A stretch of DNA of 64,000 nt from Candidatus Bathyarchaeota archaeon. GTDB lineage: Archaea > Thermoproteota > Bathyarchaeia > Bathyarchaeales > Bathycorpusculaceae. This document shows, piece by piece, positions 55,602 to 64,000 of this stretch. Below the pieces are notes generated by a model that was not told the DNA's origin, made no database searches, and saw nothing but the letters and a program-made list of their open reading frames with translations. The stretch is from assembly GCA_026014665.1 (NCBI GenBank), contig JAOZHX010000019.1, forward strand, positions 62,001 to 126,000, given 5' to 3'. The translations under genes and the position numbers were made by a program. Position 1 is the first letter of the stretch. Each line of letters starts with the position of its first letter.

Positions 55602-58600
55602 GTGGCAAGCCAAGTGCATACAGCGAAAACTTTTATTCATAAAACACAACCTTATAACAAAAGAACCTCGGAAAATTGCCTAATGTTTCCTAACACTGAA
55701 AAATTAACAGGGAAAAGAGCTAACTTTCTGTTAGAACTCCATCGTAAAGCGTTAAGGCTGCAAGAGAATGAGCTCTATGAGTACTTCCTTAACCATGCTG
55801 TTTCAGTCACGGAAAGCAAAATTGGTTTTTTTCATTTCGTCAGCGAGGACCAAAAAAAGATAAAATTAACCTGCTGGAATAAACAAGCCCTAAAGGGTTG
55901 CTCGGCAAATTACGACTCACACTATCCAATCGAGCAAGCTGGCAACTGGGCAGACTCTATTCGCCTCAAACACCCCATTATATACAACGATTTTGAAAGA
56001 AGCCCCAATCAGAGAGGGTTCCCAAATGGACATGTCCAAATAAAGCGTTTGCTTAGCTATCCCATGATAGAAAAAGGAAAAGTTTACGCTGTTTTCGGCA
56101 TAGGAAACAAAGAAGCACCCTACACCAAAAGAGACCTCGTTAAGCTTGAGTTGATTGCCAACGAACTAAACCAAATCCTCCAGCAAAGACGCATCCGAGC
56201 AAAACTTCAGGAAAGCGAACAGCGTTGGCAAACCACTCTAGCAAGCATCGGCGATGCTGTTATCACAACTGACACCAGTGGCAACATAAACTTCATGAAT
56301 GCTGTAGCCGAAGACCTCACAGGGTGGAAAATCAGCGAAGCAAAAAACAAGCCGCTGAAAGAAGTTTTCAAGATAATAAACGAGTTCACCCGAAAAGAAG
56401 TTGAAGACCCCGTAACGAAGGTAACTGCTGAAGGAGCAATCGTGGGCTTAGCCAACCATACTCTTCTCGTGAAGAAAGACGGCACTGAAGTGCCCATAGA
56501 TGACAGCGGAGCACCCATAAAAGACAAAGAAGGCAACGTCACAGGCGTGGTATTGGTGTTTCGTGACATAACGGAACGCAAAAAAGCAGAAGACACGTTG
56601 CGGGAAAGTGAATTAAAATTTCGAACGGTTGCGAACTTCACATACGATTGGGAATACTGGGTTGCACCCAACGGCAACATAATCTACATTTCTCCCTCAT
56701 GCGAAGGCTTCACAGGTTACAGCCCAGACGAGTTTATCAACGACCCTAAACTGCTTACCAGAATTGTTCACCCAGACGACAAAATACAAATAGGCGACCA
56801 CTTTGATTTGCTAAAATCAAACAAGCCGCACAGCATAGATTTTCGTATAGTTAAACGTGATGGAGAAGTCCGCTGGGTATCCCATGCTTGCCAACCAGTC
56901 TTTGACGACGATGGCAAATGGATAGGCCGCCGTGCAAGCAACCGAGACATCACCGAACGCAAGAAAGCAGAGGAAGCCCTAATAGAAAGCCAAAAACGTC
57001 TAAACCGAAGCCAAGAAATCGCACACTTAGGCAGCTGGGAACTCGACTTAATCAATAACAAGTTAACTTGGTCTGATGAGGTCTACAGAATCTTTGGTTT
57101 AAACCCCCACGAATTCTCCGCTACATACGAAACCTTCCTTGAAAGAGTGCATCCTGAGGACCGAGCAGCAGTTGATGCCGCATATACAGGTTCAATTAAG
57201 GAAGGAAAAGACACCTATGCCATTGAGCACCGAATCGTGAGAAAAACAAACGGTGAAATACGCATCGTACAGGAAAAATGTGAGCACATTCGAGACCGAA
57301 GCGGCAAAATCATTCGATCAATCGGAATGGTTCAAGACATCACTGAACGCAAAAAAATCGAGCAATCACTCTACAGAGCCAAGGTTGATTGGGAGCGAAC
57401 CTTCAACAGTGTCCCAGACCTAATCGCTATCCTAGACGACAACCACAGGATTATCCGTGCCAACAAAGCCATGGCGCAAGCGTTGGGCACAACGCCAGAA
57501 AAATGCATTGGTTTGCACTGTTATACATGCGTACATGGAACCGAAAGCCCACCCAGCACATGCCCACATTCAAAATCCATGATAGATAAACATGAACATA
57601 TAGCGGAAGTGCACGAGGATAGACTGGGCGGCGATTTTATAGTAAGCACTACCCCGCTAAAAGACGAGAATGAAAGTTTTATTGGCTCAGTGCATGTAGC
57701 CCGAGACATAACAGAACGAAAAAAGGCTGAAGATGCGCTAAGAAAAAGTGAAGAAAGGTACCGCTCATACATAGAAGTGACTGGACAACTTGGCTGGATA
57801 ACAAATGCAAAAGGTGAAGTCACCGAAGATATACCATCATTTAGAAAATATACTGGCCAATCCTTTGAAGAAGTCAAAGGCTGGGGCTGGTCAAATGCTC
57901 TTCACCCTGATGACTATCAAAGAACAGTGGATGTTTGGAAGAAGGCCGTTGAGTTCAAAACTAATTATGAAGTTGAATATCGATTGAGACGCGCGGACGG
58001 GGTTTACCGTCATTTTCTAGCCCATGGGGTTCCCATTCTAAATGAAGATGGAAGCGTCCGAGAATGGGTTGGCACCTGCATAGATATTACCAGTCGCAAA
58101 GAAATTGAGAGCGAACTAATAGATACATTAAAAGCTTCGCAAGATAGACAATCAGAAGTCACAGCGCTTCTGGAAGCTTCCAAAGCAGTTTTGGTTCATC
58201 GAGAATTTCGGAAAGCCGCCAAAGTAATCTTTGATAGCTGCAAAAATCTACTTGACGCAACAGCTGGTTATGTAGCCCTGTTAAGCGCAGATGGAAAAGA
58301 AAACGATGTTTTATTCTTAGACTCAGGCGACCTGTCATGCACCGTTGACCCGTCGCTTCCCATGCCTATCCGCGGGTTAAGAGCCCAAGTCTACCAAACG
58401 GGAAAAGTCGTCTATTGTAATGACTTTGCAAATAGTCCATGGTTATCTTTCATGCCTAAAGGACACGTAACACTAAAAAACGTCTTATTTGCACCCCTAA
58501 CAATTAACAACAAAACGGTCGGCATAATAGGCTTAGCCAACAAACATGACTCTTTCACAAGGCGAGACGCCCAAATGGCGGCAGCTTTTGGAGAAATCGC

Positions 58601-59468
58601 CTCCATCGCATTAATCAACAGCCAAATGCTGGAAAAACTAGAGGCAAACGAGAAACTGCTCAAAGCTCACTCCGACAAACTCGAACAACTAGTGGAAGAA
58701 AAAACAAAGCAGCTACGAGATTCAGAGAGACTCGCTGCCATCGGAGCAACTGCAGGCATGGTTGGGCATGATATCCGTAACCCTCTGCAAGCCATAATTA
58801 GCGACTTGTACCTAGCTAAGACGGAACTAGCCCCGTGTCCTCATAGCCCAAACAAAACTCAGATTGAGGAAAGCCTACGCGAAATCGAGAAAAACGTTGA
58901 ATACATAAACAAAATAGTCGCTGACCTCCAAGATTTTGCAAGACCCATCAAACCAAACCGCAAACCCGCGAATCTGCAGCGAATTTGCGATGAAGTGTTA
59001 CGAACGCTAAGCATGCCAAATAAGGTGGCAGTCTCCTGTACAATAGACGAAGACGCAACTGCAATATTTACTGACGAAGACATGCTAAAGCGTATCCTAA
59101 TAAACCTTGTAAACAACGCCTTCCAAGCCATGCCTCAAGGAGGAAGCCTTGCAATCCGAGCCCAACGTGAAGATGCAAACATAGCAATCTCTGTCCAAGA
59201 TTCAGGTTTGGGTATCCCTGAAACCGCTAAATCCCAACTCTTCACGCCTCTATTTACCACAAAATCTAAAGGACAAGGCTTCGGCCTAGCCGTAGTTAAA
59301 CGCTTAACAGAAGCATTAAACGGCAAAGTAACATTCGACAGCAAAATCGGAACCGGGACAACATTCAAAATCCACCTGCCATCAGCTCACAATAAGAAAA
59401 GCGCTCTTTTGACAGAAGAACAATTCAAAAACAACCAAAATAGCACGAATCCCAATTCCACCATCTAA
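55602..59468 (+). CDS. large soluble GAF/multi-PAS sensor histidine kinase
   Basis: The 1288-residue protein has no membrane helix. A GAF domain (about 45-195) is followed by five PAS/PAC units (about 205-330, 335-455, 465-590, 595-705 and 710-840), each ending in a variant of RDITERKKAE, a second GAF (860-1020), a coiled linker and the kinase core, with His near residue 1055 in GMVGHDIRNPLQAI, N-box NLVNNAFQAMP, and GQGFGLAVV. The third PAS-like unit shows HCYTCVHGTESPPSTCPH, a Cys/His cluster that might bind a metal or haem. The start is GTG 55602, or ATG 55683. No regulator gene is adjacent. Confidence 0.9.
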   Translation: MASQVHTAKTFIHKTQPYNKRTSENCLMFPNTEKLTGKRANFLLELHRKALRLQENELYEYFLNHAVSVTESKIGFFHFVSEDQKKIKLTCWNKQALKGCSANYDSHYPIEQAGNWADSIRLKHPIIYNDFERSPNQRGFPNGHVQIKRLLSYPMIEKGKVYAVFGIGNKEAPYTKRDLVKLELIANELNQILQQRRIRAKLQESEQRWQTTLASIGDAVITTDTSGNINFMNAVAEDLTGWKISEAKNKPLKEVFKIINEFTRKEVEDPVTKVTAEGAIVGLANHTLLVKKDGTEVPIDDSGAPIKDKEGNVTGVVLVFRDITERKKAEDTLRESELKFRTVANFTYDWEYWVAPNGNIIYISPSCEGFTGYSPDEFINDPKLLTRIVHPDDKIQIGDHFDLLKSNKPHSIDFRIVKRDGEVRWVSHACQPVFDDDGKWIGRRASNRDITERKKAEEALIESQKRLNRSQEIAHLGSWELDLINNKLTWSDEVYRIFGLNPHEFSATYETFLERVHPEDRAAVDAAYTGSIKEGKDTYAIEHRIVRKTNGEIRIVQEKCEHIRDRSGKIIRSIGMVQDITERKKIEQSLYRAKVDWERTFNSVPDLIAILDDNHRIIRANKAMAQALGTTPEKCIGLHCYTCVHGTESPPSTCPHSKSMIDKHEHIAEVHEDRLGGDFIVSTTPLKDENESFIGSVHVARDITERKKAEDALRKSEERYRSYIEVTGQLGWITNAKGEVTEDIPSFRKYTGQSFEEVKGWGWSNALHPDDYQRTVDVWKKAVEFKTNYEVEYRLRRADGVYRHFLAHGVPILNEDGSVREWVGTCIDITSRKEIESELIDTLKASQDRQSEVTALLEASKAVLVHREFRKAAKVIFDSCKNLLDATAGYVALLSADGKENDVLFLDSGDLSCTVDPSLPMPIRGLRAQVYQTGKVVYCNDFANSPWLSFMPKGHVTLKNVLFAPLTINNKTVGIIGLANKHDSFTRRDAQMAAAFGEIASIALINSQMLEKLEANEKLLKAHSDKLEQLVEEKTKQLRDSERLAAIGATAGMVGHDIRNPLQAIISDLYLAKTELAPCPHSPNKTQIEESLREIEKNVEYINKIVADLQDFARPIKPNRKPANLQRICDEVLRTLSMPNKVAVSCTIDEDATAIFTDEDMLKRILINLVNNAFQAMPQGGSLAIRAQREDANIAISVQDSGLGIPETAKSQLFTPLFTTKSKGQGFGLAVVKRLTEALNGKVTFDSKIGTGTTFKIHLPSAHNKKSALLTEEQFKNNQNSTNPNSTI

Positions 59469-59488
59469 TCTATAGGTTCAGACCGACA

Positions 59489-60073
59489 TTAACGCCTAAG
59501 GGTTTCAACCCAAGCCAAAAAACCCTCACGCATCTTCTGCGGGTTCTCAAAAACGTGCACATCTTCCATGGTTTCGAGTTTACGCACTAAATCTGCTTCC
59601 TCCTTACGTACACGCAACTTCATTTCTTTGCCGTTCGGCAGCTTCGTGTAAACAGTGCTCTCTTTGTAATCTGTAGGCAATATGTAGATCGGCACAAACG
59701 CTTTCAAACTCATGATAGCAGCGTTAGTCAGCATCGTATCACTTATGCTATGGGCTATCTTTGCGACGGTGTTAGACGTAGCTGGAGCAATAAGCAAAAA
59801 CTCGTATTTACGCATCTGCAGCCAAGCCGCCAAAAAAGGCGAATTCGAATTAACCTCGACCGAAACCTTAGGAAAATTCGCCCTCAACTTCTCTTCCAAC
59901 CGATAGAATTTGAGCACAGTCTCAGCAGCCTTCGAAACGAAAACCTCGATTTCCACCACATCCTCATACTGACGCTTCAAATCAATCATAACGTCAAGGA
60001 TTTCTGCTATCTTGTCCCCGGCGCCGCTGATGCCCCACGCAACCTTCAGCTTAGAAGCCTTCTCTGCCATCAT
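59489..60073 (-). CDS. afpA: archaeoflavoprotein AfpA
   Basis: The 194-residue FMN protein belongs to the flavoprotein/decarboxylase-like fold, with VAWGISGAGDKIAEILDVMI at the start, LLIAPATSNTVAKIAHSISD for the flavin phosphate site and DTMLTNAAIMSLKAFVPIYI. AfpA takes electrons from ferredoxin and passes them to the iron-sulfur flavoprotein Isf in Archaeoglobus; here the Isf-like gene lies directly upstream and overlaps it by ATGA, supporting the same pairing. Confidence 0.9.
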   Translation of the reverse strand: MMAEKASKLKVAWGISGAGDKIAEILDVMIDLKRQYEDVVEIEVFVSKAAETVLKFYRLEEKLRANFPKVSVEVNSNSPFLAAWLQMRKYEFLLIAPATSNTVAKIAHSISDTMLTNAAIMSLKAFVPIYILPTDYKESTVYTKLPNGKEMKLRVRKEEADLVRKLETMEDVHVFENPQKMREGFLAWVETLRR

Positions 60074-60657
60074 TTGCTCCCTTCTCGCTCCAGTAAATCT
60101 GCAAAGCGTTTAACTGTCTTACGCAAACTTCTAAACCCTTCTTCATCCGACTTCACACCCTCCAACGTGTCCTTGCTCCACAACGTTGCTCCCAAATTAG
60201 CGCCAAAAGAACCGCCGCCCACCGGAACCATCTCATTGATTATAAAGAAGGTGTGGATCTGCATGAGTGCAAACTCCTGTCCGCCAGCTCGGTCGCCGCC
60301 CACGGCGATGCCCATGCCGATTTTTCCCTTGAAAAACGTCTTATCTGATGCCACTGCACCACGCATCCGATCCATCACGGTTTTCAGTTGAGCAGTTATG
60401 CCGCCATTGTAGACGGGCGTCGCAAAAATTATGCCCTTGGCTTCAGCAAGCCACGTGTAGAGCTCTTGCACATCGTCCTGTACGACACAGTGCTTATTTT
60501 GCAAGCAATAATCGCAATGTGCACAGAAATCTATCCATTTGCCCCTAACACTCCAAAACCTAGTTTCAAACCCTCGATCTTCCAGCATACGCAGAGCTTC
60601 TTTGAGGACATACGCAGTTGCCATATCCCTAGGGCTACCACAGACTCCAACAATCAT
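60070..60657 (-). CDS. iron-sulfur flavoprotein (Isf-type NADPH-dependent FMN reductase)
   Basis: The 195-residue flavodoxin-like protein has VGVCGSPRDMATAYVLKEAL for FMN binding and the compact cluster motif CAHCDYCLQNKHC (about residues 47-59: C-x2-C-x2-C-x5-C) that holds a 4Fe-4S centre in Isf proteins. FATPVYNGGITAQLKTVMDR and GIAVGGDRAGGQEFALMQIH complete the flavodoxin fold. Isf moves electrons from ferredoxin to oxidants such as O2 or peroxide in anaerobes. It is the first gene of the two-gene operon with afpA. Confidence 0.92.
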   Translation of the reverse strand: MIVGVCGSPRDMATAYVLKEALRMLEDRGFETRFWSVRGKWIDFCAHCDYCLQNKHCVVQDDVQELYTWLAEAKGIIFATPVYNGGITAQLKTVMDRMRGAVASDKTFFKGKIGMGIAVGGDRAGGQEFALMQIHTFFIINEMVPVGGGSFGANLGATLWSKDTLEGVKSDEEGFRSLRKTVKRFADLLEREGSK

Positions 60658-60799
60658 AACGAATCAACTGTTTTCTTTAAGCAGAAACAGCATTAAAGCC
60701 TTATCCCAAACTGACTCGTCACAGTTCTAAATGGGTCACACGAATTATTTAGTAAACTCTATTTTTTAGCAAAAAATGGAGGAAAAGCGGATTTGCCGC

Positions 60800-63016
60800 T
60801 TACTCACTCTCGAAGTATTCTTCTGGCTTTGGCGGGACTGGAGGTAAGCCTCTGCGCTCACGAATCTTTTTGATGGTTTCTGCCTGCATCTGCTCGGGTA
60901 CTGGTGCCCACCGGCTGAATTGGGTTGCCCAGAAAGCTCTGCCTTGCGTGCTGCTGCGGAGTTCGTCGGCGATGCCGAAGGATTCGGAAACTGGCATTTC
61001 TGCTTTGACTGTTATCATGTCTTCTTCGCTGGGCATGTCGAGGATTTTGCCTCGTCGTTTGTTGAGCAGTGCGATGACGCTGCTGACAAATTCGCTTGGA
61101 ACTTTGCATTCGAAGCTCATGATTGGCTCAAGCAGTTTGGGGTCAGAGAGTAGGATTGCACAGTAAATGGGTCTCCAAGTCATGGGGATGGCTTGTGCAG
61201 GACCGCGGTGAACGGGGTCTTCGTGCAAGGTGATATCTTCTAAGTTGATTTTGAGTCCGTAAGCGGGTTCTTTTGCGAGTGGTGAGGTGTGGACGGCTTC
61301 GCGGAAACCTGTCTTTATGTGGTCGATGATTTCATCCACGTATTGACGTCCTTTGATGCGGTTAACGAGTATGTTGTTTTCCTCCACTGCCACCGCGCCT
61401 TTGGCGTCGTCTGGTGCCCAGCCGAGGCTGCGGAGGATTTTGGTGCGTTCGTCTTTGCTTTGCATGTCGGTGATTTTCTCGGATTTTATTGCTTCGATGA
61501 CGTCGTCGCTGAGTTTCTCGATGGTTATCCAAAGTTTGTTGTGTTTGTTGGGGCTTTTACCCATGATTGGTGGTCCACGGTAGTCGTGGGCGATGGTTTC
61601 TCGGTAGATAACGATTGGTTTGCTGAGTTTTACTTTTAGGCCTGCTTCTTGCATGCGGTAGGCGGTGATTTCAAGGTGTAGCTCGCCCATGCCGGAGAGG
61701 AGAAATTCGCCGCTTTCTTTGTTCATGATGAAGTGCAGGTTGGGGTCTTCGGTGGTGAGTTTATGCATAACTTTGTCAAAAAGCGGTAAATCTTTGACGT
61801 CCTCGGGTTCAACAGCAACTGTGACGACTGGGTCAGAGACATATCGCAAGCCTTCGAAAGAGTGTACTTCTATGCCATCTTCCGCCACAGTTTCGCCAAC
61901 GTGCAGTGCAGGTAAACCAGAGATAGCACCGATGTTACCAGCCGGCACACGGTCAACGAAGACACGGTCAGTTGCCATACTCATGAAGACCTGCTGGATG
62001 GTGCCTTTATGGTTGCTACTTACAAGTTGAACCTGTTTACCCTTTGTTATGGAGCCGCTAAAGATTCTGCCGATGGCGACAGTGCCGCTGTGTGGATCCA
62101 CTTCAATGGTGGATATGCACATAAGCAGGGGGGCGTTAGGGTCTACTTTTGCCATGCCGATGCCGACTGCACTGTTCGGATCTCCAGGCCAAATCTGCGA
62201 TTGCCTGTAGGGTTGCGCTTGAACTGGGCTTGGCAGATGCTCGCAGAACATGTCAAGGATTGGTTCTGGCAAGGGTGCTTTCTGGCTGAGCTCAGCGACT
62301 TTTCTGCCGACATCAGCTGGGTCGCCAGTGTAGGCATCGATTATGTCTTGGAAGGTAACTTTCTTTGCCCTCATGTGCTGGAGGTTTAGGCCCCATTTAT
62401 GCAATGCGGAACCGAAGGCTACTCGGCTGTCTTCGATTTTGACTTGCCAATCTTGTTTGTGTTCAGGTGGCGCGTATTTTTCGATGAGGCTGTTTACTCG
62501 GAGGAGAATCTTGGCGAATTTGCGTTGAATCTCCTGTGGGGTAAGTTTGATTTCTTTGATTAAGCGGTCAACTTTGTTAATGAATAGGATTGGTTTGACA
62601 CGTTCTCTAAGGGCTTGCATGAGGACGGTTTCAGTTTGAGTCATGGGTCCTTCCACAGCATCCACGACGACGAGTGCGCCGTCGACGGCTCGAAGGCTTC
62701 GTGTGACTGCACCTGAGAAGTCAATGTGCCCGGGGGTGTCGATGAGGTTGATGAGGTAATCTTGGTCTTTGTACGTGTGGACGAGGCTTACGTTTGAAGC
62801 AAAAACGGTCATTTGACGTTTCTGTTCTAGGTCCCAGGAGTCAAGGAAGAGTTTTTGTCCCGCGGTTTGGGTGCTGATGATGCCAGCGGCTGCGAGCAAG
62901 CTGTCGGACAGCGTGGTTTTCCCGTGGTCAACATGTGCAATTATGCTGGTGTTGCGTATGATTGCTGGGTTGTTCATCAGTTTAATGATTTCTTCGGTTT
63001 GTCTATACCTCGCCAT
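60800..63016 (-). CDS. fusA: translation elongation factor aEF-2
   Basis: The 738-residue GTPase drives ribosomal translocation. G1 is IAHVDHGKTTLSDSLLAAAG near residue 27, G3 DTPGHIDFSGAVTRSL, G4 FINKVDRLIKE. The loop HEDPVHRGPAQAIP holds His603, the site of diphthamide in archaeal and eukaryotic EF-2, so that modification is expected. Its length is usual for archaea. The ATG at 63016 has GGAG about 10 bases upstream. It starts divergently from the P-type ATPase region. Confidence 0.97.
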   Translation of the reverse strand: MARYRQTEEIIKLMNNPAIIRNTSIIAHVDHGKTTLSDSLLAAAGIISTQTAGQKLFLDSWDLEQKRQMTVFASNVSLVHTYKDQDYLINLIDTPGHIDFSGAVTRSLRAVDGALVVVDAVEGPMTQTETVLMQALRERVKPILFINKVDRLIKEIKLTPQEIQRKFAKILLRVNSLIEKYAPPEHKQDWQVKIEDSRVAFGSALHKWGLNLQHMRAKKVTFQDIIDAYTGDPADVGRKVAELSQKAPLPEPILDMFCEHLPSPVQAQPYRQSQIWPGDPNSAVGIGMAKVDPNAPLLMCISTIEVDPHSGTVAIGRIFSGSITKGKQVQLVSSNHKGTIQQVFMSMATDRVFVDRVPAGNIGAISGLPALHVGETVAEDGIEVHSFEGLRYVSDPVVTVAVEPEDVKDLPLFDKVMHKLTTEDPNLHFIMNKESGEFLLSGMGELHLEITAYRMQEAGLKVKLSKPIVIYRETIAHDYRGPPIMGKSPNKHNKLWITIEKLSDDVIEAIKSEKITDMQSKDERTKILRSLGWAPDDAKGAVAVEENNILVNRIKGRQYVDEIIDHIKTGFREAVHTSPLAKEPAYGLKINLEDITLHEDPVHRGPAQAIPMTWRPIYCAILLSDPKLLEPIMSFECKVPSEFVSSVIALLNKRRGKILDMPSEEDMITVKAEMPVSESFGIADELRSSTQGRAFWATQFSRWAPVPEQMQAETIKKIRERRGLPPVPPKPEEYFESE

Positions 63017-63622
63017 AGCTATGCAATCTCCAAATTATACGAATTATTATCATCTTCAAAGGTTTGTTGAAGCATTATCACTAATCTCTTGGAAATTAGT
63101 AAGCTACATGGAAAGTGAGTTTGTAGCCTATTAACTTTATGGCACAATTCTTTAAAACATTTGGGCGCCGACAAAAGAGGTCCCCTGAGGATTTTTCTTG
63201 TTTTCTCGTTTACTACCAACTTTTGCTTTTTTTATCAAGACAGCGATTGGCTAGACTTCGCAAACAATGTTAAGTATAATTCGCAAAAAAGAATAAATTG
63301 AGTCTAACTTCCTATAAGCGAAAACAAACCATAACAGGGGAGAAAAAAGTCGATTAACAACATACCCCTTGCCTTTAATTCGGAAGTGAGGCCAATTCCT
63401 TTGCGCTTAAAAATCAATCTGCGTCCGATTAGTTTAAATGCCACATTAAACAATAGGCAAAACAAAATCTTAAAAATGGACCATTTGGTCAACATGTTGA
63501 GGATTGCATTGAACCTTCAAATTAACTCCACTCAAAGCATAATGCTTGCCCAAGGCACTCTTTCTGCATCGGGCATCTGGAGCTGTTCATAGCTACCATT
63601 TTTGCAGAGCTGGCGGTTTATC
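63017..63622. other. 606-base intergenic region upstream of aEF-2 and the P-type ATPase
   Basis: No supported gene is seen. For aEF-2, a TTTTAAAG near 63152 could be a TATA box, and an inverted repeat ACTAAT-ATTAGT sits at 63080-63100 in what would be its leader. A 66-codon minus frame ending at 63019, two bases before the aEF-2 ATG, has no ribosome site. The right half is AT-rich with short overlapping open frames on both strands and no clear signal. Confidence 0.4.
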
Positions 63623-63640
63623 TTGGAAAAAGCTGCTTCT

Positions 63641-64000
63641 ATGCCGATTGAAAAGGTTTTCGACGACCTCAAAACATCTCAAGAAGGTTTGTCAAGCCAA
63701 GAGGCTAAGCAGCGCCTTAAAACATATGGGTACAACAGGCTAACCCAGAAAAGGAAGATTCCTTTCGTAAACAAGTTTTTCAGGCACCTTAGGGATCTAT
63801 TCGGCATTTTACTTTTGGTTGCAGCCTTACTTTCATACATTAGTGGCAGTCCAGAACTTGCCTTAATCATTTTGGGAGTAGTGCTTGTTAACATTTTTGT
63901 CAGCATGTTCCAGGAGTCTCGGGCTGAGAAAGCTATGGAAACCCTAAAAAGCTGGATGCCTGAGTATGCCAAAGTCTACCGTGATGGAGAACTAAAGAAA
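63641..64000 (+). CDS. cation-transporting P-type ATPase, N-terminal part (cut by window edge)
   Basis: The frame continues past the right edge. The first 120 residues show the cation-ATPase N-terminal domain (IEKVFDDLKTSQEGLSSQEA, RLKTYGYNRLTQK) and the first two membrane helices (FGILLLVAALLSYISGS and LALIILGVVLVNIFVSMFQE), with the family stretch ESRAEKAMETLKSWMPEYAK next. This is the start of a type II pump for Ca2+, Na+/K+ or H+; the ion-deciding helices are outside the window. ATG 63641 is used; a TTG at 63623 in the same frame is possible. Confidence 0.88.
   Translation, partial: MPIEKVFDDLKTSQEGLSSQEAKQRLKTYGYNRLTQKRKIPFVNKFFRHLRDLFGILLLVAALLSYISGSPELALIILGVVLVNIFVSMFQESRAEKAMETLKSWMPEYAKVYRDGELKK

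Noticed and set aside
61289-61639. 116-codon plus-strand frame opposite aEF-2
   Set aside because: The minus strand is an intact elongation factor gene; the plus frame has no start signal or family pattern.
1-64000. CRISPR arrays, rRNA genes, insertion sequences, integrases
   Set aside because: I looked for regularly spaced repeats, transposase or integrase motifs and rRNA signatures on both strands and saw none that could be supported.

Overview
The window looks like a stretch of an archaeal chromosome of moderate GC. The information-processing and lipid genes are of archaeal type: aEF-2, archaeal/eukaryotic-type leucyl- and glycyl-tRNA synthetases, Trm1, the tRNA-splicing endonuclease EndA, NurA-HerA, archaeal UMP kinase, a UbiA-type geranylgeranyl transferase and a polyprenyl synthase. 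Many genes start at TTG or GTG, many are preceded by TATA-like boxes 25-40 bases upstream of the start, and neighbouring genes often overlap by the four bases ATGA. The content (AfpA plus iron-sulfur flavoprotein, an AF1577-like radical SAM enzyme, orphan PAS histidine kinases, DUF47, DUF3795) would fit a Bathyarchaeia-like or other TACK-type anaerobe. That placement is inference; no 16S gene is present.

Layout. 1-3 kb: the start of proC (cut by the window edge), trm1, a THEP1 NTPase and a ribbon-helix-helix-like gene, with a palindrome cluster between the last two. 3-6 kb: the DNA-end-processing pair nurA-herA, divergent from a small winged-helix gene across a repeat-rich shared promoter. 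6-9.6 kb: a MacB-like ABC exporter with a Nudix gene behind it, then an unrecognised protein pair that overlaps in two frames at an A7 run. 9.8-14.2 kb: a zinc alcohol dehydrogenase, tRNA-Gln(CUG), a frameshifted gene remnant, a membrane-anchored beta-helix surface protein and a run of small unrecognised genes; this is the most accessory-looking part. 14.2-22 kb: leuS, a polyprenyl synthase, an MFS transporter, a radical SAM/SPASM enzyme and several very small genes. 22-37 kb: malic enzyme, acetyltransferase, flippase-like protein, an ABC-2 exporter, an AlkA-like glycosylase, pyrH, a pyruvate-kinase-C-like protein, glyS, DUF47, endA, a sugar nucleotidyltransferase and ubiA. 37-49.5 kb: a sensor histidine kinase, glycogen phosphorylase, an HtrA protease, purA, a divergent pair of ribbon-helix-helix genes (one with an in-frame amber codon), several zinc-ribbon mini-genes, a phosphodiesterase, an M20 peptidase facing an Lrp-type regulator, and HIT and DUF59 proteins. 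49.5-64 kb: two more ABC-2 export systems, OsmC, a 1288-residue PAS/GAF histidine kinase, the AfpA-Isf flavoprotein operon, aEF-2, and the beginning of a P-type cation ATPase.

Themes. Four ABC export systems lie in one window. Two histidine kinases share an almost identical kinase core, but no response regulator is encoded nearby. Electron-transfer flavoproteins sit in a tight operon. No rRNA, CRISPR array, insertion sequence or intact mobile element was seen. The parts that best merit a second look are the radical SAM neighbourhood with its tiny genes (19.8-22.1 kb), the divergent wHTH/NurA-HerA control region (3.4 kb), the divergent ribbon-helix-helix operon with repeated GTTACCG-type sites (43.6-44.3 kb), and the degraded/small-gene zone after tRNA-Gln (11.1-14.2 kb).
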